NCBI GenBank assembly: GCA_022036555.1
Contig: CM039131.1
Location: 41,359,923 to 41,423,922 of the forward strand
Reading direction: 5' to 3'
DNA from: Microstegium vimineum
Lineage: Eukaryota > Streptophyta > Magnoliopsida > Poales > Poaceae
DNA length: 64,000 nt
The position numbers were made by a program, and so were the translations under genes. Under the pieces are notes generated by a model. The model searched no databases. It saw only the letters and a program-made list of their open reading frames with translations, and was not told where the DNA came from. Below are positions 45,160 to 55,873 of the stretch, piece after piece. Positions within the stretch are counted from its first letter, which is position 1. Each line of letters starts with the position of its first letter.

Positions 45160-47660
45160 ATGGCCACCGCCGCGACGCACCGCGACGAGGCCCCGGGCCT
45201 GACCGGGGCCGAGGGCGTGGAGATGGCGGAGGCCAACGAGCTCCGCCGGCGGGGCATCAAGCCCAGCGACGACTCGTCGCCGGCCCGCGACGGCGCGGAG
45301 GACGACGACGGGGCGGCGGCGCCGCCGTCGTCGGTGGAGCGCGCGTTCGCGGACCAGCCCGTGCCGTCGTGGCGGGAGCAGCTGACGGTGCGCGCCTTCG
45401 TCGTGAGCTTCTTCCTCGCCGTCATGTTCAGCATCATCGTGATGAAGCTCAACCTCACCACGGGGATCATCCCGTCGCTCAACATCTCCGCGGGGCTCCT
45501 CGGCTTCTTCTTCGTCCGCCTCTGGACCAAGGCCATCGAGAGCGTCGGCTTGCTCAAGCAGCCCTTCACGCGCCAGGAGAACACTTCTCAGTTTTTTTTC
45601 TTGGCATGCTGACATTCCAGGGGGCTTTGGTAGCTACCTATTAGCCATGAGTGATAAAATTGCTGCCATGGTAACTGAGGCAAATAATGCTCAAAATATA
45701 AAGAATCCACAACTTGGATGGATAATTGGCTTCCTATTCCTGGTCAGCTTTATCGGACTCTTCGGTCTTGTGCCACTGAGAAAGGTTCAACTCTATATCC
45801 AATCCTCTTTTTTGGTCAATCAGGCCGGCACCATGTTAACAAAATTACTATGGATTATTCAGATTATGATCGTTGACTACAAGCTGACTTATCCCAGTGG
45901 CACTGCCACAGCCTACCTCATAAATGGCTTTCATACACCCCAGGGTGCCAAGCTTGCACGGTGAATATACAGTAATGTACATTAATATTCTATACTAGGA
46001 CACAAACTGACAAGTTTGTCGGTGTTTTTTTGTTCCTTTTGCAGGAAGCAAGTAAAGAAACTGGGCACATTCTTCGTCCTTAGCTTCGTTTGGGGTTTCT
46101 TCCAGTGGTTCTATACTTCTAATGTAGATGAATGCGGATTCCAAAAATTTCCATCACTAGGCCTGCATGCTTTCAACAACAGGTGAGTGCTATCTTCCAT
46201 CTATATCCAAACTCTGATTTGCTTTCAGTTCTGCGGAGCATTCTTTTTCATGTTCTTTGTAATTGAATGTTTCTTTTTATTCTCCAAGGTTTTACTTTGA
46301 TTTCTCTCCTACGTATGTTGGGGTGGGAATGATTTGCTCACATATTGTCAACGTGTCTATTCTCCTGGGAGCTATTCTCTCATGGGGAATAATGTGGCCG
46401 CTCATAGCCAAGAAAAAGGGAATTTGGTTCTCTGCTGATCTTCCTGACGGTAGTCTTCACGGAATGCAAGGTTACCGGGTAAGAATATGTTTTGTGTTCG
46501 TTCCTTGAGGGCTCAGTTCTCCTTTAACTTAATGAATTCTGTTGGTATTTCAGGTCTTCATAGCCATTGCCTTGATTCTTGGGGATGGTCTATACAACTT
46601 CCTGAAGATATTCATTCTCACCGTGGTCTCCTTAAGATCTCAACTCAAAAAAAATAATGCTAGCACACTTCCTGTCTCTGACGATGACATAGTTACCAAC
46701 ACCGCACCTATCTCATACGATGAAGAGCGGCGCAATGAACTCTTCCTCAAAGATCAAATTCCTTGGTACGCTGCACTTGGAGGCTATGTTGCCATTGCAG
46801 TCATCTCTATCGGTACTGTCCCACAGATATTCCCACAACTGAAGTGGTACCACATCTTGGTGGCCTACATTTTTGCTCCTATACTTGCCTTCTGCAATGC
46901 CTATGGAAGTGGCCTCACTGACTGGTCGCTAGTTACCACCTACGGCAAGCTCGCGATCTTCGCATTCGGTGCATGGGTAGGCGGCTCCAATGGTGGTGTC
47001 CTTGCAGGCCTGGCTGCCTGTGGTGTGATGATGAACATTGTGGGCACTGCCGCTGACCTGATGGGAGACTTCAAAACTGGGTACCTGACGCTGGCCTCAC
47101 CGAGGTCAATGTTCATCAGCCAGATCATTGGCACATCAATGGGCTGCGTCATTGCACCCTGTGTGTTCTGGCTCTTTTACAAGGCCTTCGGCAACATTGG
47201 CATCGCTGGCAGCGAGTACCCTGCGCCAAACGCGGTTGTCTTCCGAAGCATGGCAGTACTCGGTGTGGATGGCTTCTCCTCGCTTCCCAAGAACTGCCTC
47301 AACCTCTGTTACGTGTTCTTTGCTGCAGCGATCATCATCAACCTGATCAGAGACCTTGTGCCCAAGAAGGTGTCGAGGTTCATCCCGATCCCAATGGCAA
47401 TGGCGATACCTTTCTACATCGGTGCGTACTTCGCCGTGGATATGTTCGTTGGGACGGTGATATTGTTTGTGTGGCAAAGACTGGACAGAGCCAAAGCAGA
47501 CGCATTCGCGCCTGCAGTTGCTTCCGGCATGATTTGTGGTGATGGGATATGGGTTCTACCTCAGTCAGTGCTTGCTCTTGCCAAGGTGAAGCCTCCAATT
47601 TGCATGAAGTTTCTATCGGGGGCGATGAATGACAAAGTGGATGCTTTCCTTGGGTCGTGA
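45160..47660 (+). pseudogene. YSL: Yellow stripe-like transporter, cluster copy 4 (exon 1 lacks its 3' end)
   Basis: Exons: 45160 to about 45584 (truncated), 45621-45784, 45863-45960, 46045-46182, 46289-46478, 46554-47660. Exon 1 starts MATAATHRDEAPG and runs through PSWREQLTVRAFVVSFFLAV and NLTTGIIPSLN to FTRQENT. Then the roughly 47 nt that encode VIQTCVVAAY..AFSG in the paralogs, plus the donor and start of intron 1, are gone: after 45584 come 36 bp of intron-like DNA and the exon 2 acceptor. Read through, it stops after SQFFFLAC. Exons 2-6 are open and well conserved (GFGSYLLAMSDKIA, LTYPSGTATAYLINGFH, DFSPTYVGVGMICSHIVN, GLTDWSLVTTYGKL, PPICMKFLSGAMN). A protein from exon 2 onward or via a cryptic donor is possible. 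Otherwise this is a young pseudogene. Confidence 0.82.
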
Positions 47661-48247
47661 TCATAGAACGTTTGGTGGAAGTAGAAATGAAATGGAACAA
47701 TTGTGAATTATGAAACCATGTTTCAGCCTGATTATTCTGCCCTGTTTGTAATTAGCAAAACGTATTTTCCATAGTAAATCCGTATTAATTACCATTTGAG
47801 TGAACAATTATATTATTCTTGTTGATTCAATTTAATGTGATAGTATATACGTCTCTCATAAGTGTCGGGGAAACACACACACATATACGCACCCGCAATG
47901 GCTAGCTCATAAGCTAACTCTAAACATTATTTTCATATTTTAATAGATGAGGAAGAATAAGAGCTAGCTTATATACATATTTCAAGATCATGTGAGTGTA
48001 TCATGTGCATTATGAGCTATTGCTAAAAGATAGTATTATTGAAAAAGTTAGCTTAGAGCTAGTAGTTGACTTGTACCATCGTGGATGCCCTAAGACTCTA
48101 ATGGTTAGGTTTGCATGACGTAGCTTCCTATTGCATTTAATCATATTTAAAACCCGCGTTAGGACCACAATCTAGCAGCATTTGATTTCCCCTCCAAATT
48201 CCCATGGAGAATGATTGATCCAAAGAAATGATAAAAACATCAAAATA

Positions 48248-48505
48248 CTCCCTCCGTCCCTGAAAGAATGAATTTCTGGGTTTGCCCTAAGTCAAACTTT
48301 TTGAACTTTGACCAAATTTCTAGAATAAAGTATTAAAAAATATGATGTTAAACTAGTATCATTAGATTTATCTAAGAACATATTTTTACATGGTGTTTAT
48401 TTTAAGTCATAGATGTTATTACATTTTTTTTATAAAGTTAGTCAAAGTTTAAAAAGTTTGACTGACACGGATTCTAGGAATTGATTCTTTCAGGGACGGA
48501 GAGAG
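48248..48505. mobile_element. Stowaway-type MITE
   Basis: Starts CTCCCTCCGTCCCTGAAAGA after TA and ends TCTTTCAGGGACGGAGAGAG before TA. The inverted ends match over about 20 bp with one mismatch. Confidence 0.88.
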
Positions 48506-48799
48506 TACTCTCAAGAGCCGGAAATACCAAACCACAACCATGTGGGCGCACTCCCCTTATCTCGCCACGTTCATTTCGCATTAAGATTCGTGCTACCCTA
48601 CATCAGAATCCGTGCAGAGTGCTTTAAAATTCATGTGTCAGTACTTTCTTTGGCCTGCACGAATCGCGAAATAAACTGAACCGTTGGATAAGGGGTGTGT
48701 GCCCACCCCATTGTGGAAATTGTAGGTTGCTCAAGAGCACAAGATGGCTTCAACCTCAGCGTGGTATGTGCAGGAGCAACCCTAAAATGAATTTGAGTA

Positions 48800-48911
48800 C
48801 TCCCTCTGTTCTAAAATTATAAGCTACTTTAACTTTTTTAGTATATCCATTGTGTTATGCATCTACAGATAACATATGTCTAGGTACATAGCAAATTTGG
48901 AATAGAGAGAG
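48800..48911. mobile_element. Short Stowaway-like MITE
   Basis: Starts CTCCCTCTGTTCTAAAATTA after TA and ends GGAATAGAGAGAG. About 112 bp. Confidence 0.55.
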
Positions 48912-49191
48912 TGTATCAAGATTTTAGGGCTCTGTATTTTTTTAGGCCTTGTTTCGTCGACTATGTTGCCCCTATTGGTTGACAGCCTTGAAGTCAACCA
49001 TCTATCCTTGGTCATATGGGAGAGCTATTTCCACACAAGGTCCACCAAAAAAATTTCCACACGAAGTTCGGAGTACAGGATTTTAGGAGCACAATAAGCA
49101 ACTATATTAGTGTACATACAATAGCCACACACAATCATTGCCAAGAATGAAACTACCTTGGCCTTTTTAGGAAAACAAAAAGACAAACAAA

Positions 49192-52100
49192 CTACCGAGG
49201 CACACGCAAGGACGACAGAAATTCTTGTTCAAGGCTGTACTGCCGTGAGCCATGCTGACCTGCAGGAATCAGAACAGCGCCACCAAGCCCACTAATCCTC
49301 TCACCATCACAACTAGGTGGAGCGACGGACTGGCGACCCCTCAACATCTGCAGCCTCATCTCCACATCTTTCATGGTAGGCCTCTCCCCTCGTGTCAGAC
49401 TGAGGCACTCCTCTGCTAACCGAGCCATACTCGCAATTGCTTCCTCACTTTCATCACTCAGAATCTGCTTGTCAATAACCTCCTCAAGGGGCTTCTCACC
49501 TATAACACATAAGAAATAGTCTGACAGGTTTTGTTTCTCGCCATTCTCGTTCTTGAAGATTGGCTTCTTCCTTGTCAGCAGCTCGAGAAGTATGACTCCA
49601 AAACTATAAACATCACTCTTCTCGTTGAGTCGGCCGGTGCGGTAGTATTCTGGGTCCAAGTACCCATAGGTGCCCTGCACGGCGGTAACTAGATGTGTCT
49701 GATCAATTGGAATCGACCTCGATGCGCCAAAATCTGAAACCTTAGCTATGTAACTCTCATTCAGAAGTACATTCATGCTCTTGATATCTCTGTGAAGAAT
49801 TGACACCGAAGCTGCTGAGTGCAAATAAGTGAGAGCACCGGCGATCTCGATGGCAATCCTTAGGCGCTCCTCCCAAGGTAATGGCAACAGGATACCATTC
49901 ATCTCATGGTGCAAGAGGTCATATAAAGTGCCATTGGAAATGAACTCGTAGACAAGCAAAGGGACCTCAACCTCAAGGCAGCATCCGTGAAGCTTCACCA
50001 CGTTCCGGTGGTTGATTTGTGAGAGGATAGATACCTCGTTGATGAACTGCTCGATCTCTGAGCTTGCCTCAACCTGTGACCTCTTGATTGCCACCACACG
50101 TTGGTCAGACAAGATGCCCTTGTACACGGTACCATGGCCACCACGGCCGACCACACGGGTGTGATCAAAATTGTTGGTTGCCTTCTCTAGCTCTTCAAGG
50201 GAGAATATCTTTGTGCCATTACTTGGGCTTTCATCTGAGGAAATCAATTGTTCTAGGAGAATTCCTTTGTTCTTGCGGAAATACCTCTTCCTGGACCGTT
50301 TCTGCACACTTCTCTTCCATCTCCGTGTAAGAATATAAATAACTGCAGCAAGAAAGAGAATGCCGCCACCATTGCTTAGCCCAATGGTAACACCTGCATT
50401 GGGTGAAACTAGTTAGCTCCTGATAAATGGAACAATAACACAACTGGACAACTTTTACAAATTTATATTACTGCCAGGATGGACAATTACAAGTTATTTG
50501 AAGAGCTTCCTGCTTACCTAGTATTATCGCAGATGGCTTGCATTTCCTTGTGATGTCATTGAAATCTGTTCCATGAGAACATGCGGTGCATGTATAGTTC
50601 CCAAAAGTATTTTGACAAATACCATTGCAGGTGTATTTATTTGGCTGCAGACACTCGTTAATATCTGTGATTTGCATAATCAGTGCAATACTTACAAATG
50701 TGAAGTTCACATTCTTTCCAAAGCATATGAAAGATCATACCTTTACATCCATCTTTAAGGTAAGGATTTCCTTCAAATCCTGGAGAGCACTTGCATCGGT
50801 AACCGAGTTGTTCAAATGATTTATCACCTATGACGTCCACACAATCACTATGAGAGAAGCATCTATAACCCTTCTCGGATGCCTTTGCATCCTTACAGGT
50901 CATGTTATCCACGGCCCACTTCACAACACCCCATTCACCAGAGAAGGCGAACAAAGTGGAATCCATACGATCCAAGGTGTTGTTCGGATCTGATGACTTG
51001 AGAACAAGCATGGTACCTTCGTCAATGGATATGTCAGTGACCACTGAACCGTCAAAGAGACGGAGGACGGGAGGAGAAGGCCCAGGGTCACATGCTAGGT
51101 ACAGTTGAAGTTTCGCAAAGCAACCTATTTCTGTTCCAAAGGGAAATGCAAAGCTAATGTTCCCGCACGATGTCGGGCAATTCGCCTTCGGTTGCATAGA
51201 GTCGTAAACTGTTAGAAGGGGAAAATGTATCAGTGCCAATGTTTTTTTCAAATGGGAAATGCCTACTTGAAATGATATTTAAACGTGTAAACCAGTAAAA
51301 GATTTGAAGTGACTGACGACGACTGCCCTGACACAATATCTGAATTTATGTCACTACTGAAACATGTGATAGTTCAAGAAAATGTGAATAATATACTTTA
51401 GCATAATCATTTAGAATTCCCGTTGGAAATATGGGTTGCTTCAATTTTTTTCCTATGTCACATTTCTCTAATTTTAATCGAATTAATAGAAAAATATACT
51501 GACATATACAACATCAATTCGGTATACTCCAATCACCATTGATAACTATTCTGCTTTCAAAACAATTACCCACCTCTGCGGTTGTGAAAAACAACATAAA
51601 GTAACCTACAAATATGTATTTAAATTACTCACATATGCAATTACAAAGCTTAATCTGAAGTAACCCTACATTTGCAACCAATTACCCACATGACTTTAGA
51701 TAGAAAATTTACTTAATAACCTCTTAAATGTGCATCTAAATACCGCTTCTACCATTATTGAGAAAACCAAAATATGATATCAAATCCACATATAAATTAC
51801 TAGCATCCTCTGCTACAAACAGTTAAGGAAACCGAGGGCATATTTGTACCGAGGGCATTCGTCTAGAATTTATTATAAGAAAACCATAAGTCAAGGAAAC
51901 GAGAGCAAGGAACGAATGATAGGTGAGAAGTGCGTGGACAGAGAACCTGGAGGTGGAGGGTCCGGATCCCTCAAAACGCAGCCGTCCACGACGTAGGGAT
52001 TGCCATCGGATCCTTCCGCACAGTTGCAAGTATATCCAGCAATTGGCGCTTCCTGACAGACGCTGTGGTTACCGACGCACGCATAGCTGGTTCTATTCTC

Positions 52101-52897
52101 CATGGCGCGTTTACAGTTCGGCTGGTATGGAATAGCCCAGATCAGATCGACTGGATAGCCAGCAGTACCCGTAAGTAGATCATGTTCGAGGTCCGATGTC
52201 TGGAACCGGTACGGCGAATAACCGAAGTAGGACTTTTGATTGTAGGTGATGAAGGCGTTGACGTGTTCAGATTGACCGGTGCGCGAGATGTTGAGGGTGA
52301 ACGCTGTTACGGGCACCGTAATGTCGATGCGGCAGCATCCAATGCCGATGCACAGTCCTTGGGGCAGCCTGCTCATGGTTTGATCTCCTAGGCAGACCAC
52401 GGAGCAGTTGCCGATCTCAACACCAGAACCAGAGTCGTCACCGGTGAAGAAGGAGACCTTGAAGCCGCAGCCAACAACAAAGAGCGACAAGTTAGAGGAC
52501 CCAGAGATGGCGAAGGGTCTGCCTGGAGCCTCCCAGTGGACGGAGTAGTTCTGGGCAGGAGCCAGCTTCGCGAAGTAGCCGATGCTTGTGAGCACGGAAG
52601 GTAGCGAAAAATTAACCACTCCCACGGCATGACGAAGCTCGACGACACCTCGATGCTTGGGTTGCCTAGCAGCAGGTGGTAACTAGTGTTGTCTGCGCCA
52701 GCCACACAGGAGAGATTGAAGCCTGGCAGGGAGCACTCTGGCCCTATCCCGAACGGATACCGGATGTCGTAGTAACCACAGTTGGCAGAGCAGTCCCTTC
52801 CGCTCGTCTTCTCGGCCACAGCTGTTGTTGGTGACGGCGGAGCGAGTAGTCCGAGCACAAGCGTTGCCATGGCTATGGTCATCGTTGGAGAATGCAT
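49192..52897 (-). CDS. Wall-associated kinase-like receptor (apparent frameshift in exon 1)
   Basis: Four exons on the minus strand: 51947-52897, 50741-51208, 50518-50664, 49192-50393. Exon 1 encodes a signal peptide (MATLVLGLLAPPSP) and a cysteine-rich GUB_WAK-type wall-binding domain (CSANCGYYDIRYPFGIGPEC). Exon 2 has a second such unit (CPTSCGNISFAFPFGTEIGC). Exon 3 is a calcium-binding EGF module (DINECLQPNKYTC). Exon 4 has the transmembrane helix and a complete Ser/Thr kinase: GRGGHGTVYKG, AIKRS, HRDIKSMN, DFGAS, GTYGYLDPEYY. WAKs sense pectin and signal in defence and growth. In exon 1 the frame changes by one base between 52626 and 52655: after NPSIEVSS..FVMP the conserved VGVVNFSLPSVLTSIGYFAK continues in another frame. 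The gene is therefore either a pseudogene or has one sequence error. Confidence 0.88.
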
Positions 52898-53459
52898 ATC
52901 TGTTCTATACTGAGAGGATATGTAATTATGTATACTTGGACTTATATATCGACCAGTGGGATGACCAGTCATGTCATTTTCGGGCCTTCAACTTTGGATG
53001 GCAACGTCATGTTCTTGATACCCTAAAGTAGTTGTGGGCAGAAGAATTTTGTGTAATCTGCTCCTTATCTTCTCCGTGGAATTCCTCCTCAGCCTCCAAG
53101 TTTGACGAGCTTGACATATGACCAAAAATGAAGCTCCCTTCGGATGGTGGAAAATGTGTTGGGTCAGAGCTATATTCGTGCGGCGCCCCCACAGAACTCA
53201 GTTCTAAGACCAGCAATTCACCAGGATGGGAGGTTGCCAGATGACCAGAGCTATATCCCAGGCCATGATTAGGTGAATTGACAAGGACTAGTAGATTGCT
53301 TCACCTTCAAAACTGGATTTCTTGGACCTGCATTTGTAAACTTCCGGATTTCCAATCGAGCTGTAAGTCTGTAACAGCAACATCTGAACATTTTCGTAAG
53401 AGGCTCCCATGTTTCCTCCGGTTTTTGCTTACAGAAATGACAGCCCAGTGCTAGACAGC
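52898..53459. other. WAK upstream region
   Basis: Spacer 5' of the WAK start codon. Probable promoter and 5' UTR. No gene or clear repeat. Confidence 0.4.
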
Positions 53460-53799
53460 GTGGTATGCGCAGCGCAGGGACGACGCAAACCTAGGCTGTA
53501 CTGACGCGTCCCGTCTTGACCAATCACCGGAACCACGCTCCTGCACCGATCGCCTCGTCCTCCTTCACAGGCAGGCCGAACATCGCCTTCTCCTCTCAGT
53601 CTGGGAGCAGCAGGGCGTCCCCTGATGAGCTGCAGCCTCACCTCCACGGCTCCACGTCCTTCATGGTTGACCTCGCCTCTCTTCTCAGATCCACGGCACA
53701 AGTAGTTTGACAGGTTGTGTTTCTCGCCATTCTCCTCGATAATCGGCTTCTTTCTTGTCAGGAGCTCACCAAGGAGCCGTTTGGTATGGCTCTTGGATA

Positions 53800-53969
53800 A
53801 AGATGGCAACGGGGACTCGATCCCCGATTCCCCGTGAGGAATTCTTCCATTAGGAGACGGGGATGGAGGAGAATGGATCCCCACGGGGATGAAATTGGTA
53901 GGAAAACTATCCCCGTCGGGGACGGGGATGGGAATGCGTTCCCGACGGGGAATTCCCCGTTGCCATCTT
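53800..53969. mobile_element. MITE with AAGATGGCAACGGGGA inverted ends
   Basis: Both ends read AAGATGGCAACGGGGA inward (perfect 16 bp) and are flanked by TA (53798-53799, 53970-53971). The interior repeats CCCCG(T/A)-type words, and the whole element is strongly palindromic. The TA duplication fits Tc1/mariner (Stowaway-like). It is nested in the 53774-55135 element. Confidence 0.88.
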
Positions 53970-54701
53970 TACTCCTGGAAGAGCTCCCGAAGCTGTTTTT
54001 GCGCTCCCGGTGCCAAACGGCTCGAAGGCAGCAGCTCCGACCGAAGAGCCCCGTCATTTGCGGTCTCACACGCCAGGCGCTCAGGGTGGAGCCAAAAAAT
54101 CGAGCTCCCACCGGCTCCTTGTCAGACACGCGTGAGCCCATGGCGTATTTGGCCATGGATGCCCCTGGCCCTGCCTTCCTCCTTGCCCGTGGGCACCAGC
54201 GACGTCGGAGCCAGGGAGGCCGGACCGCCGGAGGCCGGAGTAGGCGGCGCGGGCGCATGCGAGTTGAGGTCGAGTGGCCGCCGACACCGGGTGTGCGTGG
54301 GGCGGCACGGGAGGGGAGCACGCGCCGGCGCGGGCAGACGTCGACGCCGGGCTTGCGTAGGGGTGACGCGAGGAGGGGAGCACGCCAACGCCGGCGCGGG
54401 ATGGAGGTGGTCTCTGGCGCGGGGAGGAGCGAAGGCGGGCAGGCCAAACGGAGGCTTCTGCCGGCGTGCGAAGTGGCGGCGGCGGCGTGGATTTCCCACG
54501 AACCCGCGCACACAAGGGCACAAGGCCATCCGTGAAGTCGTGGAGATAAGGTTGAGAGAAATAGGGAAAGAAAACAAAAGAAGGAATGAAAAAAAAAAGG
54601 AATAATACTCGTGGTTGAGGATTGGATAAGAGAACGTAGAGAAAAGGCAGATAAAAAAGAAAAAAAAAAGATAAATGTATAATCGACATTGTATCTTTTT
54701 A

Positions 54702-55001
54702 GAGCATCTTCAAGAGACTCTGCTAACATACTAGTCAAATTTAGTGATTTAGTTACTCTCTAAAATAGATAATACTAGATTACTCTAACAGACAGTGTAA
54801 AATGAAGAGTCTAGATGACTAGTGAGGTAGATAGAGAGATGGCTAGTGAGGTAGGCTATCCAAAGATAGAGAGCGAATGAAGTGGAATATAGATCTTGTA
54901 AATTTGGAGTCATTTATAGAGTCTGTTGGAGACATTTTTTCCTTTCATAATAACTAAATTTATATTTAGAAAATGATTTGGCTAATCTCTTGGAGATGCT
55001 C
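54702..55001. mobile_element. Tourist-type MITE, 300 bp, nested
   Basis: The ends GAGCATCTTCAAGAGACTCT and (inward) GAGCATCTCCAAGAGATTAG are inverted, with TTA on both sides (54699-54701, 55002-55004). These are the features of PIF/Harbinger-derived Tourist MITEs. It is nested in the 53774-55135 element. Confidence 0.88.
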
Positions 55002-55330
55002 TTAGACTACCAGGTGAAGTTGTTTTGTCAAACGGTCTAACAAACTACTTCAGCTCCTCAATTAAATCTGTTCCACATATGAAGCAATAACTGAAGCTAT
55101 TTTAATTGGAGCCGGAGCTCTACCAAACGGCCCCTAAGTATCACTCCAATGCTGTAGACATCGCTCTTGTCAGTCAACTGGCTTGTATGGTATTACTCCG
55201 GGTCGATATCCAAGTAGCCGAAGGTGCCCTGCACGGCGGTGACCAGATACGTCTGATCAATAGGGATCAACCTCGACGCGCCAATGTCGACACCTTTGCA
55301 GTGTAACTGTCGTTCAGGAGCATTGGTTGA

Positions 55331-55873
55331 GGACTTGTGAGCATACGTCGTTTTTTACAGTAAAACAAAAAAAAAAGGAGTTGCTATATTCCAGGTGTCC
55401 CAATTTTGACATGATTTTAGGCAATAATCTTATGCAACCAACTAATACAACTAAAAGAACAACTCATAGGAGACATTTCACAATTTTTTTTCTATAGTTT
55501 AAACAATGACAAAATTACCTATTGCTTGAACGACAACAAAAGGTTTCAGGCACTTAAGTATGTGAGATGTGCTAAAAAAAAGTGAATCCGGTGATCAACA
55601 GCGACCTGAATTTGCTCAACACGGCTTACCTAAAATAGTGCTGGATGCTTTATTCATAGTCTGGCAAAAGTGCACATGGTCAATTAGGAGCAGCAATAGA
55701 AATGCCATATGATGCGACGTAGTACTTCCTTGTTTCTCATTGTAAATGAGTTAAACTTTCACAAAGCTCTGCCCCAGCCTCCGCTACTTACCAGGAAATG
55801 TAATAAAACAAACAACACAGATCAACCTGTGAACCTAATGATGTTTTGGTAACTGCAACTAAGAGCACAACCA
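55331..55873. other. Spacer between the WAK pseudogene and RER4
   Basis: AT-rich. It must contain the RER4 3' UTR next to 55873. No gene is seen. Confidence 0.45.

Larger units (their letters stand above)
47661..49191. other. Spacer between YSL copy 4 and the WAK gene
   Basis: Contains the YSL copy 4 3' UTR, a MITE-like repeat at about 47895-48090 (CTAGCTCATAAGCTAACTCT with a partial inverted copy), two Stowaway-type elements and no gene. Confidence 0.5.
53774..55135. mobile_element. Terminal-inverted-repeat transposon inside the WAK pseudogene
   Basis: The left end GAGCCGTTTGGTATGGCTC and right end (inward) AGGGGCCGTTTGGTAGAGCTC are imperfect inverted repeats, and AAG flanks both sides (53771-53773, 55136-55138). 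It is 1.36 kb including two nested MITEs. A 3-bp duplication suggests PIF/Harbinger or CACTA. The GC-rich interior (54000-54530) has open frames on both strands with no recognised domain. Confidence 0.72.
53460..55330 (-). pseudogene. WAK-type kinase pseudogene split by a nested transposon
   Basis: Two pieces of a kinase domain like that of the neighbouring WAK gene lie on the minus strand. The upstream piece (about 55136-55330) reads LLNDSYTAKVS, IPIDQTYLVTAVQGTFGYLD, a stop in place of the YY of DPEYY, and SDVYSIGVIL. The downstream piece (about 53460-53773) continues ELLTRKKPIIEENGEKHNLS and ends with a scrambled C-terminus keeping GTRQYSL. The helical segment with the RGERPTM motif is mostly lost. 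Between the pieces sits a transposon (53774-55135), flanked by AAG on both sides, that cuts the ILLELL codons. The N-lobe and receptor domains are missing. It is a tandem duplicate of the WAK gene, degraded and then disrupted. Confidence 0.85.

Noticed and set aside
53834..54738. Frames of 200-326 aa on both strands
   Set aside because: They lie in a transposon interior and pass through a nested palindromic MITE. Composition-driven.
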